The notes: generated by a model from the letters alone, not told the origin. DNA of 64,000 bases from Butyricimonas virosa (GCF_025148635.1 NZ_CP102269.1:3906001-3970000); one strand, 5' to 3'; positions 8,328-18,208 are shown, counted from the stretch's first letter. Program-made: numbers and translations.

Positions 8328-11300
8328 ATGTTGCGTGTATATCGGGCTTCTGCCGGTGCGGGGAAGACGTTTGCTTTAACGATGGAATATTTCAAGATCG
8401 TTTTCAATGTTTCTTCTGAGTATAAAAATGTGCTTGCCGTGACCTTTACGAATAAGGCCACGGAAGAGATGAAATTCCGTATCGTGCGGGAATTGAACAA
8501 GCTGGCGGAAGGCCAGAAGAGCGATTACCGGGAGGAACTTAAACGAACGCTGAAATTGACAGACGAGCAGGTGAGGGAACGGGCCGGAGTGTTGCGTACT
8601 TTGATTCTGCACGATTACGGGCGGTTATCCGTGACGACGATAGATCGTTTTTTTCAACGGGTAATCAAAGCGTTTACCCGTGAACTGGGGATATTTCCCG
8701 GTTATAATGTCGAGTTGGATAGTGACTACGTGTTACAGCGAGCCGTGGACCAGGTGATGCAACGCATGAATAAGGATAAGGAATTAAGGGCGTGGATTAC
8801 CGAGTTGATGAGTGACAGCGTGGAGGATGCCAAATCGTGGAGCGTGAAGAGTAAGATCGCAGAGTTGGGGAAGGAATTGTTTGGTGAGAGTTATATGCTT
8901 TTCAACAAGGAGGTGAGGGATAAGTTTAACGATCGAGGATTCCTGAAAAGTTATAAGATGTTCTTGCAAGGTGTGATCTCCCGTTTCGAGGATCGCATGG
9001 AGATGTTCGGGCTGTCTGCTTGCCGGTATATCGAGGAGAATGGATTGCATGCGGAAGATTTTAAAGGAGGGAAACGAAGTTTTATAAATTATTTTTACAA
9101 ACTGCGGGATAAAAGTCTGGATAAGATTCCCGATTCTGTTCGGAAAGCAATAGATAACCTGGATGAATGGGTGACGAAAAAGCATGATTCGTCGATCCGG
9201 ATGTTGATTGAGCATATCTACCCGGAACTGAACACGAACTTGCGGGAAAGTGTTGAGTATTATGACGAGAATCTTCGGGATTACGTGTCTGCAGTTTTGC
9301 TCTCGAAGAATCTTTACCAATTGGGAATTTTGAATGACTTGTACGGGGAGGTGAGAGATTATTGTGATGAAAAAGGACTCATGTTACTGAGTGACACCAC
9401 CCGTTTACTTAATATGTTGATTGCCGGGAATGATACTTCTTTCTTGTTCGAGAAAACAGGGAATTTCTACAAGCATATCATGATTGACGAGTTTCAAGAC
9501 ACCTCGACCATGCAATGGGGAAATTTTCTGCCGCTTGTTGTAAACACGCTTTCCGAGGGAGGAAGAGCTATGATCGTGGGGGACGTGAAACAAAGCATCT
9601 ATCGATGGCGTAACGGGGACTGGCGTTTGTTGGCAGAAGGGGTAGAGCATGATTTGGCTACTTTCGGCACGGATAACGTGATTCTAGAGCATAATTGGCG
9701 GAGTTACAAGGAGGTGGTGGAATTCAATAACCGGTTCTTTATCTTGGCTGCACGGCAATTGAAGGAGTTGTATGATAGTGAATGTGGGGAAGAGAATGTT
9801 TATTCTCGTTCAATCACGGAAGCCTATTCCCGGCCGGAGCAACTTGTAAGTCGTTCGGGAAGTGGGTACGTGGAGATTCGTTTTTGTGGGGAAAAACAAG
9901 AAGAGGGGAGTGATGAGGAGATCATGGACTCTGTCGTGGATGTAGTCAATGACACGATGTACCGGGGTGGAGAGCTGAAAGACTGCGTGATTCTTGTGCG
10001 TAACGGTAAGGAAGGCGCTTTCGTTGCCGATTACTTGATAGAATATAACAAGCGGGAGAATATTCCTTTTCCGATACCTTTTATATCTAATGATTCGCTA
10101 TATGTTTCCTCGTCGCCTTACGTGGAATTAATTATTAACGTGCTACGTTATATGGTGGAACCGTATGATGCGGTGAATCGAACGGTGTTGCTTTATAATT
10201 ACCGAACTTTTGTCCGGGGTGAAAATACTTTACGGGAAGATGTTCTTTTCAAAGCCGGTAGTACGGACGAGAGTTTTCTTGACACGATCGACTTGCCGTT
10301 TTTACGGGAGCCGGAGAAACTGACATTTAGTTCCTTGTTCGAGATCACGGAGACGATTATAGAGGCTTTTGGTTTGCGGGCCAGGACGGAAGAATTGCCT
10401 TACTTGATCGCTTTCCAAGATATTCTTTTTGATTACGAGAAAAATAACACGAATAGTATTCCTATTTTCCTTGAGTGGTGGGAGAAGGAAAAGGATAAAA
10501 AAGTGTTATCCACCTCGGAAGAAGTGGATGCCGTGCGAATTCTCACGATACATAAATCCAAAGGGTTGGAATTTAAAACGGTTATTATTCCTTTCTGTGC
10601 CTGGGATCTTGATGATACCCGTCACGGGCGCCGGATATGGTGCCAGAACCGGGAGGAGGGTTTTAGGGATTTGGAGTATGCACCATTGAACTATTCCTCT
10701 AAACTGGCAGATAGTCATTTCCGGGAGGATTACCTCAGTGAACACGTGAAGGCTTATGTTGACAACTTGAATCTGCTTTACGTGGCATTCACGCGGGCGG
10801 AACGGGAGTTGTATGTTCTGCCTTACGCGCCCAAGATAACGAAAGAAGGGAAACCGTCAGATATTGGTGCTTTTCTCTTTCAAGTTTTGGAGACAAGCGG
10901 GATGCCGGAATGGAATTCCGAGAATTCGTGCTTGATCATCGGGGAGAAACAGTTGATAACCGGTAAGGAAAAAATAGAAGACGATAATACATTAAGTCTG
11001 GCGGAATATCCGATTTATGAATTGAACGAGCGGGTGAGTGTTCGGTATAAATATGAAGATTACACGGATCCGGAGACAACAGAGATTTCTGCCGTTGACG
11101 AGGGGAAGATGTTGCATGAGATATTCCGTCGTATCGAGACGGTGGATGATATCGATCGGGCGGTAAATGATATGTATTATTCCGGTTTACTTACTTTGGT
11201 GGAAAGGGAAAATTACCGGGAGCAGGTAGTGTCTTATTTGAATGACCCTGTCTATTCGGCATGGTTTGATGGTCGATATAAGGTTATTAATGAACGGGAT

Positions 11301-11513
11301 ATACTTTTCTGTAATTCGGGAAAAGCTCGTCCGGACCGGGTTATGGTTGATGGGAAAAAAGCCATTGTTGTGGATTATAAATTCGGTCTGAAAGAAGAGA
11401 AATCGTATATCCGGCAAGTTGGTTTTTATTGTAAAACATTACGGCAGATGGGTTATACTGATGTGGCGGGTTATATTTGGTACGTTCCCTTGAGGAAAGT
11501 AGTGTCCGTGTGA
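8328..11513 (+). CDS. UvrD/RecB-like helicase-nuclease (AddA-type)
   Basis: A 1061-residue superfamily 1 helicase. Walker A (ASAGAGKT) is at residues 7-14, motif II (DEFQDTS) at about 387, then GDVKQSIYRWRNGD, motif V (ILTIHKSKGLEF) and motif VI (LLYVAFTRAERELYV). The C terminus has a PD-(D/E)XK nuclease signature (RPDRVMVDG, VVDYKFG, near 1014), so this is the helicase-nuclease subunit of an AddAB/RecBCD-like enzyme that processes DNA ends for recombination. The start at 8328 places Walker A immediately after the N terminus, as in the family; an earlier ATG at 8265 lies inside the inverted repeat and is rejected. No AddB partner is adjacent. Confidence 0.92.
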   Translation: MLRVYRASAGAGKTFALTMEYFKIVFNVSSEYKNVLAVTFTNKATEEMKFRIVRELNKLAEGQKSDYREELKRTLKLTDEQVRERAGVLRTLILHDYGRLSVTTIDRFFQRVIKAFTRELGIFPGYNVELDSDYVLQRAVDQVMQRMNKDKELRAWITELMSDSVEDAKSWSVKSKIAELGKELFGESYMLFNKEVRDKFNDRGFLKSYKMFLQGVISRFEDRMEMFGLSACRYIEENGLHAEDFKGGKRSFINYFYKLRDKSLDKIPDSVRKAIDNLDEWVTKKHDSSIRMLIEHIYPELNTNLRESVEYYDENLRDYVSAVLLSKNLYQLGILNDLYGEVRDYCDEKGLMLLSDTTRLLNMLIAGNDTSFLFEKTGNFYKHIMIDEFQDTSTMQWGNFLPLVVNTLSEGGRAMIVGDVKQSIYRWRNGDWRLLAEGVEHDLATFGTDNVILEHNWRSYKEVVEFNNRFFILAARQLKELYDSECGEENVYSRSITEAYSRPEQLVSRSGSGYVEIRFCGEKQEEGSDEEIMDSVVDVVNDTMYRGGELKDCVILVRNGKEGAFVADYLIEYNKRENIPFPIPFISNDSLYVSSSPYVELIINVLRYMVEPYDAVNRTVLLYNYRTFVRGENTLREDVLFKAGSTDESFLDTIDLPFLREPEKLTFSSLFEITETIIEAFGLRARTEELPYLIAFQDILFDYEKNNTNSIPIFLEWWEKEKDKKVLSTSEEVDAVRILTIHKSKGLEFKTVIIPFCAWDLDDTRHGRRIWCQNREEGFRDLEYAPLNYSSKLADSHFREDYLSEHVKAYVDNLNLLYVAFTRAERELYVLPYAPKITKEGKPSDIGAFLFQVLETSGMPEWNSENSCLIIGEKQLITGKEKIEDDNTLSLAEYPIYELNERVSVRYKYEDYTDPETTEISAVDEGKMLHEIFRRIETVDDIDRAVNDMYYSGLLTLVERENYREQVVSYLNDPVYSAWFDGRYKVINERDILFCNSGKARPDRVMVDGKKAIVVDYKFGLKEEKSYIRQVGFYCKTLRQMGYTDVAGYIWYVPLRKVVSV

Positions 11514-11519
11514 GGACAT

Positions 11520-11558
11520 AAAAAATGGGAAGTTTCAAATGCAAACTTCCCATTTTTT
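11520..11558. terminator. Bidirectional terminator between the helicase and DUF5723 genes
   Basis: A 16-bp perfect stem (AAAAAATGGGAAGTTT at 11520-11535; its complement at 11543-11558) with a 7-nt loop. It has A runs on one side and T runs on the other, so it serves both convergent genes. Confidence 0.93.
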
Positions 11559-11573
11559 ATATTCGGAGATTTA

Positions 11574-12962
11574 TTATCTACGATAATCTAGTCTCTTTTT
11601 GCCAAGAGGAACACTAACACCTAAGTAGGCATTTACCCGGTTGGCATCACCTGCTGATTTGGTCATTAAATAGTCGGAACCGATGAAAACAGGGCCTAAT
11701 TTTAAGCCTATTCCCAGTGTTTCGAAGTCACTATGTAAGAAAGAGTAACTTAATGTTGCCCCGAACCAGTTTCTCGGACGGTAGTTTGCTGAAAGTGTCA
11801 ATTCTGAGTAAGCTTTAGGCTGAGTGAATTGAGTAGAGGACAATAGACCGAATCCGAGTTTGTTATTCAAAAGGGTGTATTCTGCTCCGAGGTTCAAGGT
11901 TGAACGAAGACTGGTACTCCGGCTTTTGGTTTTCTCTTCCGTTTGGAATTGGATCAAGTCAAAGTCGAACACGTCTCCAGCCTCATAAGTTTCATAATTA
12001 TCTGGATCGAAATTAGTGAAATCACCGTAATCATGTTCGCTGTCAGTTGTGGCAATCGTGGTGGATGATTTTGTCCAGCTAATGAATCCCAAGTCGAGAA
12101 TGGCAGCTGATACATTAATACAACCAAGAAAATTATAACTTGCCCCTAAGTCGATGCCGAATCCATAACCGGATACACCGGGCGAGTCGAAATCAATATC
12201 ATCAATATATCCACCATCTGAACTATACCCAAATTCTAATCCTTTCATGGAAGTTTCCAAACGTCCTTTGGTTTTTACTTTCCACGATTGATAGCTTGAA
12301 ATATCGCTGGTATTTACATTTGCGTAGATTTGGTCAATTTTAGCGTCTAGATTACCTAGTCCAACTAAAACTTTCACACGTCCCCCGACAGTCAAATCCT
12401 TTGTTACCGGACGTGAATATCCCAATCCTATTTCAGTGAAAATATCTGCGTGGAGTTCTATATCCCGAATGTCGTATTGTGTGTTAAGCTCTTCGAATGA
12501 ATCTGGATCAATATTAGCGTAGCGGGCAAATTCGAACATCTTCTTTGGGATAGATGCGCTAATGATGGAGCGGGCTCCCAAGTTTACGGTCCAAAATCCT
12601 TTCCCGCTGTAAAAACCGAAAGAAATAATGTCTACCGTCAAGTCGATATTCATCGTGTTCTTGTTGTCCAGACGACTGATGAACTTATCGCTATTCAAAA
12701 AGTCATTCTCGTTTTCGATAATGTCGATAAAATCATCGATACTCAATTTGTTTGAAGAAGCAGATAATCCGATGGCACCGATAGCCGGGATATTAAAATA
12801 TCCTCTGGCGGGTTGCAAGGCAGGGTTCATTTTAAGTCTGGCCGGAACGTTGTCCATGAAATAAGAAGTTCTAAGTCCTTGTGCAAGACCCTCAGAAATC
12901 CACATGATAGACAAGAGTACAGCCACACAGCTAACTTTCAAAAAGGTAAAACTTTTTTTCAT
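11574..12962 (-). CDS. DUF5723 family outer-membrane beta-barrel protein
   Basis: A 462-residue exported protein. It has a signal peptide ending LAQG, and the mature start RTSYFMDNVPARLKMNPAL followed by a PARGYFNIPAIG stretch is characteristic of DUF5723. The rest alternates polar and aromatic residues as in a beta barrel (VTVGGRVKVLVGLG; LSANYRPRNWFGATLSYSF), related in style to the PorV/FadL-like barrels of Bacteroidetes. Outer-membrane location is inferred; the substrate is unknown. It is monocistronic and leftward, convergent with the helicase gene across a strong terminator. Confidence 0.85.
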   Translation of the reverse strand: MKKSFTFLKVSCVAVLLSIMWISEGLAQGLRTSYFMDNVPARLKMNPALQPARGYFNIPAIGAIGLSASSNKLSIDDFIDIIENENDFLNSDKFISRLDNKNTMNIDLTVDIISFGFYSGKGFWTVNLGARSIISASIPKKMFEFARYANIDPDSFEELNTQYDIRDIELHADIFTEIGLGYSRPVTKDLTVGGRVKVLVGLGNLDAKIDQIYANVNTSDISSYQSWKVKTKGRLETSMKGLEFGYSSDGGYIDDIDFDSPGVSGYGFGIDLGASYNFLGCINVSAAILDLGFISWTKSSTTIATTDSEHDYGDFTNFDPDNYETYEAGDVFDFDLIQFQTEEKTKSRSTSLRSTLNLGAEYTLLNNKLGFGLLSSTQFTQPKAYSELTLSANYRPRNWFGATLSYSFLHSDFETLGIGLKLGPVFIGSDYLMTKSAGDANRVNAYLGVSVPLGKKRLDYRR

Positions 12963-13097
12963 AAATAGTGTCGTTTATAAATCTGATTGGATATTTATTA
13001 TGCTGCAAAATTGTCATTTTATTTTAGAATAGACAAGGATTATTATTAATTATTTGTTTCATTTTAATGTAATGAAGGCATAATTTATCATCTGATA

Positions 13098-13129
13098 TTT
13101 GGAAATGTAAAATAGATACTCTATCTTTG
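13098..13129 (+). promoter_or_regulatory. Promoter of the initiator tRNA gene
   Basis: TTTG (13098-13101), 20 bp, TATCTTTG (13122-13129). This is a textbook Bacteroidetes -33/-7 pair about 33 bp upstream of the tRNA 5' end. Confidence 0.8.
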
Positions 13130-13161
13130 CACTCGCAAAACGAAAGAAGTTCTGCTTGTAT

Positions 13162-13234
<73 letters not shown>

Positions 13235-13241
13235 CGAAATG

Positions 13242-13274
13242 AGGATCGATGAAAGTCGATCCTTTCTTTTTTTT
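13242..13274 (+). terminator. Terminator of the tRNA gene
   Basis: Stem AGGATCGA / TCGATCCT (13242-13249 with 13256-13263), loop TGAAAG, followed by TTCTTTTTTTT. Confidence 0.9.
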
Positions 13275-13383
13275 ATTTAGCATACGAAACGATCTATCCA
13301 CTTAATTTTTCACGTGAGATGATGGATAGGCGTTGTATTTGCTATGTAGTTGTGTTTTGGAATATATAAAATACGCTATTTTC

Positions 13384-13414
13384 TTTGTTGTGTGGATTAA
13401 TAGTCATACCTTTG
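13384..13414 (+). promoter_or_regulatory. Promoter of the LruC-type lipoprotein gene
   Basis: TTTG (13384-13387), 19 bp, TACCTTTG (13407-13414), 24 bp before the ATG at 13438. Its position rules out the longer upstream reading frame start at 13333. Confidence 0.75.
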
Positions 13415-13437
13415 TAAAAATAAATAATTCTTTGTGT

Positions 13438-14445
13438 ATGAAAAAGGTGGTGTATATTTTGAGTTGTATTTCATTGTTTTTATCATGTAGTGATAAAGAC
13501 GTGTATAAAGCTCCGGAAACGGATCTGAATCTGTTGAAACCATACGAGGATATGGAGGTCGTCGTTCCGGAGGGGTATGCCTCGATTGTCAAGTTATATG
13601 ATGATACCTTGGCAATTTGTTCTTATTCAACAACAATTTCGATCCCTACTTTCCGGGCGTCTAAATTGGGTCGGGCATCTGAAAATAGTCCGATCACGAT
13701 TGAAAATGTAAAGAATGAGAATAATTATTATCAAGGTGTGTTAAATACTTGGCAGGTTGTGGCTTTTGAGGATAGTCGGGAAGGAGATTATGACTATAAT
13801 GATTTGATCATACACGTGAACTGGAGTATTCGGGAAAATAATTACACGATATCCGTTCAGCCAGTTGCTTTAGGATCTTCCAAAAAAATTAAGCTGGGAT
13901 TCGAGAAAATGGATGGTAATATTTCGAGTGTGAACGAGGTGATCGTGGCCGAAGATTGTCGGAAAGAATTGTTTGAGGGGAGAGAGGGGTTTATCAATAC
14001 TTTTTCCGGCAAAGGAAAGGTGATTATTAATAATGGTAAATATAAATACCAGAAAGAGTTGGCGAAACAGAGTAATGATCTTAGATGTGCCGTGAATTGG
14101 TTCATTGAAGTAGATGGCGGGACAAGATTATATGCTATTACGAATAATCCGATATGTCTTAATCAGGAAGGAAGACCTTACGGATTGATATTCACTAGAA
14201 TCTATGATGAGTATACTTATTGTAACGAGAAAGGGGAGCGTTGTGGAGTTGACTGGTTTCTATATCCCCAAGAGCTTGTGAATATATCTGATATTTATGA
14301 TTTCGACGACTATATGAAAACAGGAGATATTTCTATTTTCCGAACTCCCAAAGAAGGTTTTTATGACGCCATAGGGAAAGGAGAACCGATGGGAAAAGAG
14401 GGGCTGGTATATTGTCCGAATTCGTTGTATAACGTGAAACTATAA
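13438..14445 (+). CDS. LruC-domain (DUF4842-like) lipoprotein
   Basis: A 335-residue predicted lipoprotein. The start at 13438 gives a clean signal peptide with lipobox LFLSC. Residues about 100-130 contain FEDSREGDYDYNDLIIHVNW, the acidic DxDxND-type signature of LruC/DUF4842 proteins, a module found in many surface proteins of Bacteroidetes and Leptospira. Length and domain content suggest a single LruC domain with little else. It is probably surface-exposed or periplasmic with a calcium-binding-like loop; function is unknown. It is monocistronic with its own promoter and terminator. Confidence 0.75.
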   Translation: MKKVVYILSCISLFLSCSDKDVYKAPETDLNLLKPYEDMEVVVPEGYASIVKLYDDTLAICSYSTTISIPTFRASKLGRASENSPITIENVKNENNYYQGVLNTWQVVAFEDSREGDYDYNDLIIHVNWSIRENNYTISVQPVALGSSKKIKLGFEKMDGNISSVNEVIVAEDCRKELFEGREGFINTFSGKGKVIINNGKYKYQKELAKQSNDLRCAVNWFIEVDGGTRLYAITNNPICLNQEGRPYGLIFTRIYDEYTYCNEKGERCGVDWFLYPQELVNISDIYDFDDYMKTGDISIFRTPKEGFYDAIGKGEPMGKEGLVYCPNSLYNVKL

Positions 14446-14454
14446 TAGTAGTTT

Positions 14455-14480
14455 AAAACGGGGAGTTTTCCCCGTTTTTT
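14455..14480 (+). terminator. Terminator of the LruC-type gene
   Basis: Stem AAAACGGGG / CCCCGTTTT with a 6-nt loop, followed by T residues. Confidence 0.9.
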
Positions 14481-14514
14481 TATTCCTTTTCTCGTTATTT
14501 TTCAGTGCATTTTG

Positions 14515-14545
14515 TTTGGTGGGTTGATATTTATTTGTACTTTTG
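14515..14545 (+). promoter_or_regulatory. Promoter of rpsA
   Basis: TTTG (14515-14518), 19 bp, TACTTTTG (14538-14545). Transcription should start near 14552, so the alternative start codon at 14543 lies inside the promoter and cannot be used. Confidence 0.75.
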
Positions 14546-14605
14546 CGCCCGTGTTATAAAAACATAATGTCTAATTTATTAGGAGATAAGCATTTATTAT
14601 TTATT

Positions 14606-16468
14606 ATGGCAGAAGAACAAAAAGAAATGCAAGTAGAGCTTGCACAAGAAGAAACCAAGAAAGTTGCTCCTGTAGCAACAACAAGCGCTGAGGCTGACGA
14701 GAATTTTGACTGGGAAGCTTATGCAAATGATGATGTAATCCCCGCATCAGAAAAAGAAGAATTGGTTAACAGATATGCCGAGACTCTTTCATCTGTAGTA
14801 GAGAAAGAAGTTGTTGAAGGTACTGTTATCTCAATGAACAAGAGAGAAGTCGTTGTAAACATCGGTTACAAGTCAGACGGTATCATTTCATTGAACGAAT
14901 TCCGTTACGATCCGGAATTGAAAGTGGGAGATAAAGTAGAAGTTTACGTTGAGACTCAAGAAGACAAAAAAGGTCAATTAACTCTTTCTCACAAGAAAGC
15001 AAGAGCTTTACGTAGCTGGGATCGTGTTAACGCAGCGTTGGAGAACGACGAAATTATCAAGGGTTACGTTAAATGTCGCACGAAGGGCGGTATGATCGTT
15101 GATGTATTCGGTATCGAGGCATTCTTACCGGGTTCTCAAATCGATGTTAAGCCGATTCGTGATTATGATATCTATGTTGGCAAGACCATGGAATTCAAAG
15201 TGGTTAAAATCAACCAAGAATTCAAGAACGTTGTTGTATCTCACAAAGCTCTTATCGAGGCTGAGTTGGAACAACAGAAGAAAGATATCATTTCTAAACT
15301 GGAAAAAGGACAAGTACTTGAAGGTACTGTTAAAAATATCACCTCTTACGGAGTATTCATTGACTTGGGTGGCGTAGACGGATTGATTCACATCACAGAC
15401 CTTTCTTGGGGTCGCGTAAATCACCCGAACGAAATCGTTGAGTTGGATCAGAAGTTGAACGTTGTTATTCTTGACTTCGATGACGAGAAGAAACGTATAG
15501 CTCTTGGTTTGAAACAATTGACTCCGCATCCGTGGGATGCTTTGAGCGCAGACTTGAAAGTGGGTGACCGTGTGAAAGGTAAAGTAGTGGTTATGGCTGA
15601 TTACGGTGCTTTCGTTGAGATCGCTCCGGGTGTAGAAGGCTTGATCCACGTATCCGAAATGTCATGGTCTCAACACCTACGTTCTGCTCAAGACTTCATG
15701 AAAGTGGGAGACGAGGTAGAGGCTGTTGTTCTTACCTTGGATCGCGACGAAAGAAAGATGTCTTTGGGTATCAAACAACTGAAAAACGACCCGTGGCAAA
15801 ATATCGAGGAGAAATATGCTGTTGGTACGAAACACAAAGCTATCGTGCGTAACTTCACGAACTTCGGTGTATTCGTAGAGATCGAAGAAGGAGTTGACGG
15901 ATTGATCCATATCTCTGACTTGTCTTGGACGAAGAAAGTAAAACATCCGGCAGAATTCACTCAAATTGGTGCTGAAATCGATGTTGTAGTTCTTGAAATC
16001 GACAAGGATAACAGAAGATTGAGCTTGGGTCACAAACAGTTGGAAGAGAATCCTTGGGACGTATTCGAAACGATCTTTACCGTTGATTCTATCCACGAAG
16101 GAACGATCACTGAAATCTTTGACAAGGGTGCTGTTATTGCGTTACCTTACGGTGTAGAAGGATTTGCAACTCCTCGTCACTTGGTAAAAGAAGACGGAAC
16201 TCAGGCTAAGGTTGACGAGAAATTACCATTCAAGGTGATCGAGTTCAACAAGGGTGCCAAGAGAATTATTCTTTCTCACTCTCGTATTTTCGAAGATGAG
16301 CAAAAGGCTGCCGACAATGCCAAGAAGAAAGATGAAGCTAGCGCTACTAAAAAAGCAGTAAAGAAAGTAAAAGAGAAACTGGAAAAAACAACTTTAGGTG
16401 ATATCACCGAGTTGGCTGCTTTGAAAGACCAAATGGAAGCTAAAGAAGAGGAAGAAAAGAACAATTAA
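14606..16468 (+). CDS. rpsA: 30S ribosomal protein S1
   Basis: A 620-residue S1 protein with six successive S1/OB-fold repeats (for example EGTVKNITSYGVFIDLGGVDGLIHITDLSWGRVNHP and its copies), an acidic N-terminal tail and a Lys/Glu-rich C-terminal tail. S1 binds mRNA and helps the 30S subunit capture transcripts. The ATG at 14606 is preferred because the preceding residues are not S1-like; an ATG at 14567, just after the predicted transcription start, remains possible. The rnz gene begins 3 bp after the stop and is likely translated from the same message. Confidence 0.95.
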   Translation: MAEEQKEMQVELAQEETKKVAPVATTSAEADENFDWEAYANDDVIPASEKEELVNRYAETLSSVVEKEVVEGTVISMNKREVVVNIGYKSDGIISLNEFRYDPELKVGDKVEVYVETQEDKKGQLTLSHKKARALRSWDRVNAALENDEIIKGYVKCRTKGGMIVDVFGIEAFLPGSQIDVKPIRDYDIYVGKTMEFKVVKINQEFKNVVVSHKALIEAELEQQKKDIISKLEKGQVLEGTVKNITSYGVFIDLGGVDGLIHITDLSWGRVNHPNEIVELDQKLNVVILDFDDEKKRIALGLKQLTPHPWDALSADLKVGDRVKGKVVVMADYGAFVEIAPGVEGLIHVSEMSWSQHLRSAQDFMKVGDEVEAVVLTLDRDERKMSLGIKQLKNDPWQNIEEKYAVGTKHKAIVRNFTNFGVFVEIEEGVDGLIHISDLSWTKKVKHPAEFTQIGAEIDVVVLEIDKDNRRLSLGHKQLEENPWDVFETIFTVDSIHEGTITEIFDKGAVIALPYGVEGFATPRHLVKEDGTQAKVDEKLPFKVIEFNKGAKRIILSHSRIFEDEQKAADNAKKKDEASATKKAVKKVKEKLEKTTLGDITELAALKDQMEAKEEEEKNN

Positions 16469-16471
16469 TTT

Positions 16472-17404
16472 GTGAAATTCGAATTGACTATATTAGGGTG
16501 CGGTTCTGCCGTACCCACGCTTCAAAGAAATGCTGCCGCTCAGGTACTCAATGTACTTGAGCGGTACTTTCTTATTGATTGTGGTGAAGGTACTCAACAA
16601 CAGTTGCGACGTTTCCGGGTGCCGTACAATAAGATTAATCATATTTTTATTTCTCACCTGCACGGGGATCATTTCTTCGGGTTGATCGGTTTGCTTTCCA
16701 GTTTCTCGCTACAAAACCGACGTGCCGAGTTGCATATCTATTCCGATAAGCGTTTACAGGAGATCATTGAATTCCAATTGAAGGTGATGAATTCCCGTTT
16801 GAATTATCCTTTGATTTTTCACCATCTGGATCGTGAACCCGGTTTGATCTACGAGGATCGTATGATGACGGTTCATGCTTTTCCATTGAAGCATCGTTAC
16901 GAGGCCCCGGTGACGGGTTTTCTGTTTGCCGAGAAAGAGAAGGAGAGAAATATTAAAAGGGAGATGACCGATGCTTTTCAAGTGCCCGTGGCTTTTATGC
17001 ACCGATTGAAGAAGGGGGAGGATTTTGTTACTCCTGATGGCGAGATTATCGCGAATGGCCGTTTGACAACGGCACCACCTGCACCCCGTTCGTATGCTTA
17101 CATGACCGACACGCTTTTCCGGGAGTCTTTTGCCGAATACGTGAAAGGGGTCGATTTACTTTATCACGAATCCACTTACGGGAACGAGTTTGCCGATTTG
17201 GCCAAAGAGACATTTCACAGTACCGCGGGACAAGCGGCGCGAATGGCCGTGCTTGCTGGGGTGAAGCACCTCCTGCTAGGACATTTTTCATCCCGTTATC
17301 CCGATCCGGCTCCTTTGCTAGAGCAAGCCCGAGAGGTTTTCCCGAACACGGATTTGTGTTACGATGGGGCAATATTCGAACTACCTGCCGTGAAGAGGGG
17401 GTGA
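16472..17404 (+). CDS. rnz: Ribonuclease Z
   Basis: A 310-residue metallo-beta-lactamase-fold nuclease. The zinc motif HLHGDH (HxHxDH) is at about residues 62-67, with further metal-ligand stretches HESTYGNEF and LLGHFSSRY (the family's later His motifs). The N-terminal LTILGCGSAVPT is typical of RNase Z. It trims the 3' ends of tRNA precursors, a needed step where CCA is not encoded, as for the tRNA in this window. The start is GTG at 16472. It is coupled to rpsA and converges on the KilA-N gene with only 3 bp between stops. Confidence 0.93.
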   Translation: MKFELTILGCGSAVPTLQRNAAAQVLNVLERYFLIDCGEGTQQQLRRFRVPYNKINHIFISHLHGDHFFGLIGLLSSFSLQNRRAELHIYSDKRLQEIIEFQLKVMNSRLNYPLIFHHLDREPGLIYEDRMMTVHAFPLKHRYEAPVTGFLFAEKEKERNIKREMTDAFQVPVAFMHRLKKGEDFVTPDGEIIANGRLTTAPPAPRSYAYMTDTLFRESFAEYVKGVDLLYHESTYGNEFADLAKETFHSTAGQAARMAVLAGVKHLLLGHFSSRYPDPAPLLEQAREVFPNTDLCYDGAIFELPAVKRG

Positions 17405-17407
17405 GTT

Positions 17408-18208
17408 TTACTTCAACAGCTTCCTGTTCCCGTCATCTTCCAATACACGCATTTGCTGAATGGCAATCCGATTTAGCTTTATGAGTCGTTCCCCTTGGGG
17501 AATACCTTGGTCGATGAACACGGCATTTAGGTTTTCCATGTTAGAAAGGCAAATCAGTTCGTTGATGGAGGCATAATCACGGATATTGCCTTTTAATTCG
17601 GAATGCTGTTCACGCCACATTTTAGCAGTCATACCAAACATGGCTACGTTAAGTACGTCGGCCTCTTCTGCATAGATGATACTTGCCTGTGCCGGAGTGA
17701 CCTCTGTCGGGATAAGATTCTGTTTGATGGCATCGGTGTGTATGCGGTAGTTAATCTTTGATAGCTCACGTTTGGCGGTCCAACCGAGTAATCGTTGCTC
17801 TTCGTTTTTCAGTCGCTGAAATTCTTTGATTATATAAACTTTAAATTCAGGGCTTATCCACATCGCAAACTCAAAAGCAATGTCCTTATGCGCATAGGTA
17901 CCGCCATACCTGCCGGCCTTGGCTTGCAGGCTCATGGCATTAGTATGTGCCACAAACTCTTTGACGCTTATCTTGAAACTGTTAAGTCCCGACTGGTTTC
18001 TAATTATGGCGAATTCGCCATAATTAAAATCAGGATTGTACACCTTCTCCCAAATTCCGATAAATTCAAGCGTGTTTCGGTTACGTAACCAGTCTGTAAT
18101 AAAGAAATCACCGTCTTTGGCCCGTAACATATCTGTTAGGCAAATATAGTCCTCGTCATTGACTTTGATAACATTCACTTTGGTGTCTTTTACTGTAATT
18201 TTTGCCAT
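17408..18208 (-). CDS. KilA-N domain protein
   Basis: A 266-residue protein. Residues about 1-135 form a KilA-N domain (YICLTDMLRA, then AKAGRYGGTYAHKDIAFEFAMWISPEF), a DNA-binding fold shared with phage antirepressors and bacterial stand-alone genes. The C-terminal ~110 residues (AQASIIYAEEADVLNVAMFG, then LKGNIRDYASINELICLSNMENLNA) form a second module with a resemblance to the C terminus of the BRO-N protein at 28461-29324. No other phage genes are nearby. The coding sequence holds a perfect 26-bp palindrome at 18001-18026. Regulator or defence role cannot be told apart from sequence. Confidence 0.85.
   Translation of the reverse strand: MAKITVKDTKVNVIKVNDEDYICLTDMLRAKDGDFFITDWLRNRNTLEFIGIWEKVYNPDFNYGEFAIIRNQSGLNSFKISVKEFVAHTNAMSLQAKAGRYGGTYAHKDIAFEFAMWISPEFKVYIIKEFQRLKNEEQRLLGWTAKRELSKINYRIHTDAIKQNLIPTEVTPAQASIIYAEEADVLNVAMFGMTAKMWREQHSELKGNIRDYASINELICLSNMENLNAVFIDQGIPQGERLIKLNRIAIQQMRVLEDDGNRKLLK
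18001..18026. repeat. Perfect 26-bp palindrome inside the KilA-N gene
   Basis: The sequence is centred on an EcoRI-like GAATTC core, with half-site TAATTATGGCGAA and its exact reverse complement. It encodes the segment NYGEFAII. It could be an autoregulatory operator or a consequence of a conserved peptide. Confidence 0.9.

Noticed and set aside
15125..15649. Long antisense open frame within rpsA
   Set aside because: It mirrors the S1 repeats on the opposite strand; the sense strand is clearly coding, and the antisense protein has no recognisable features.
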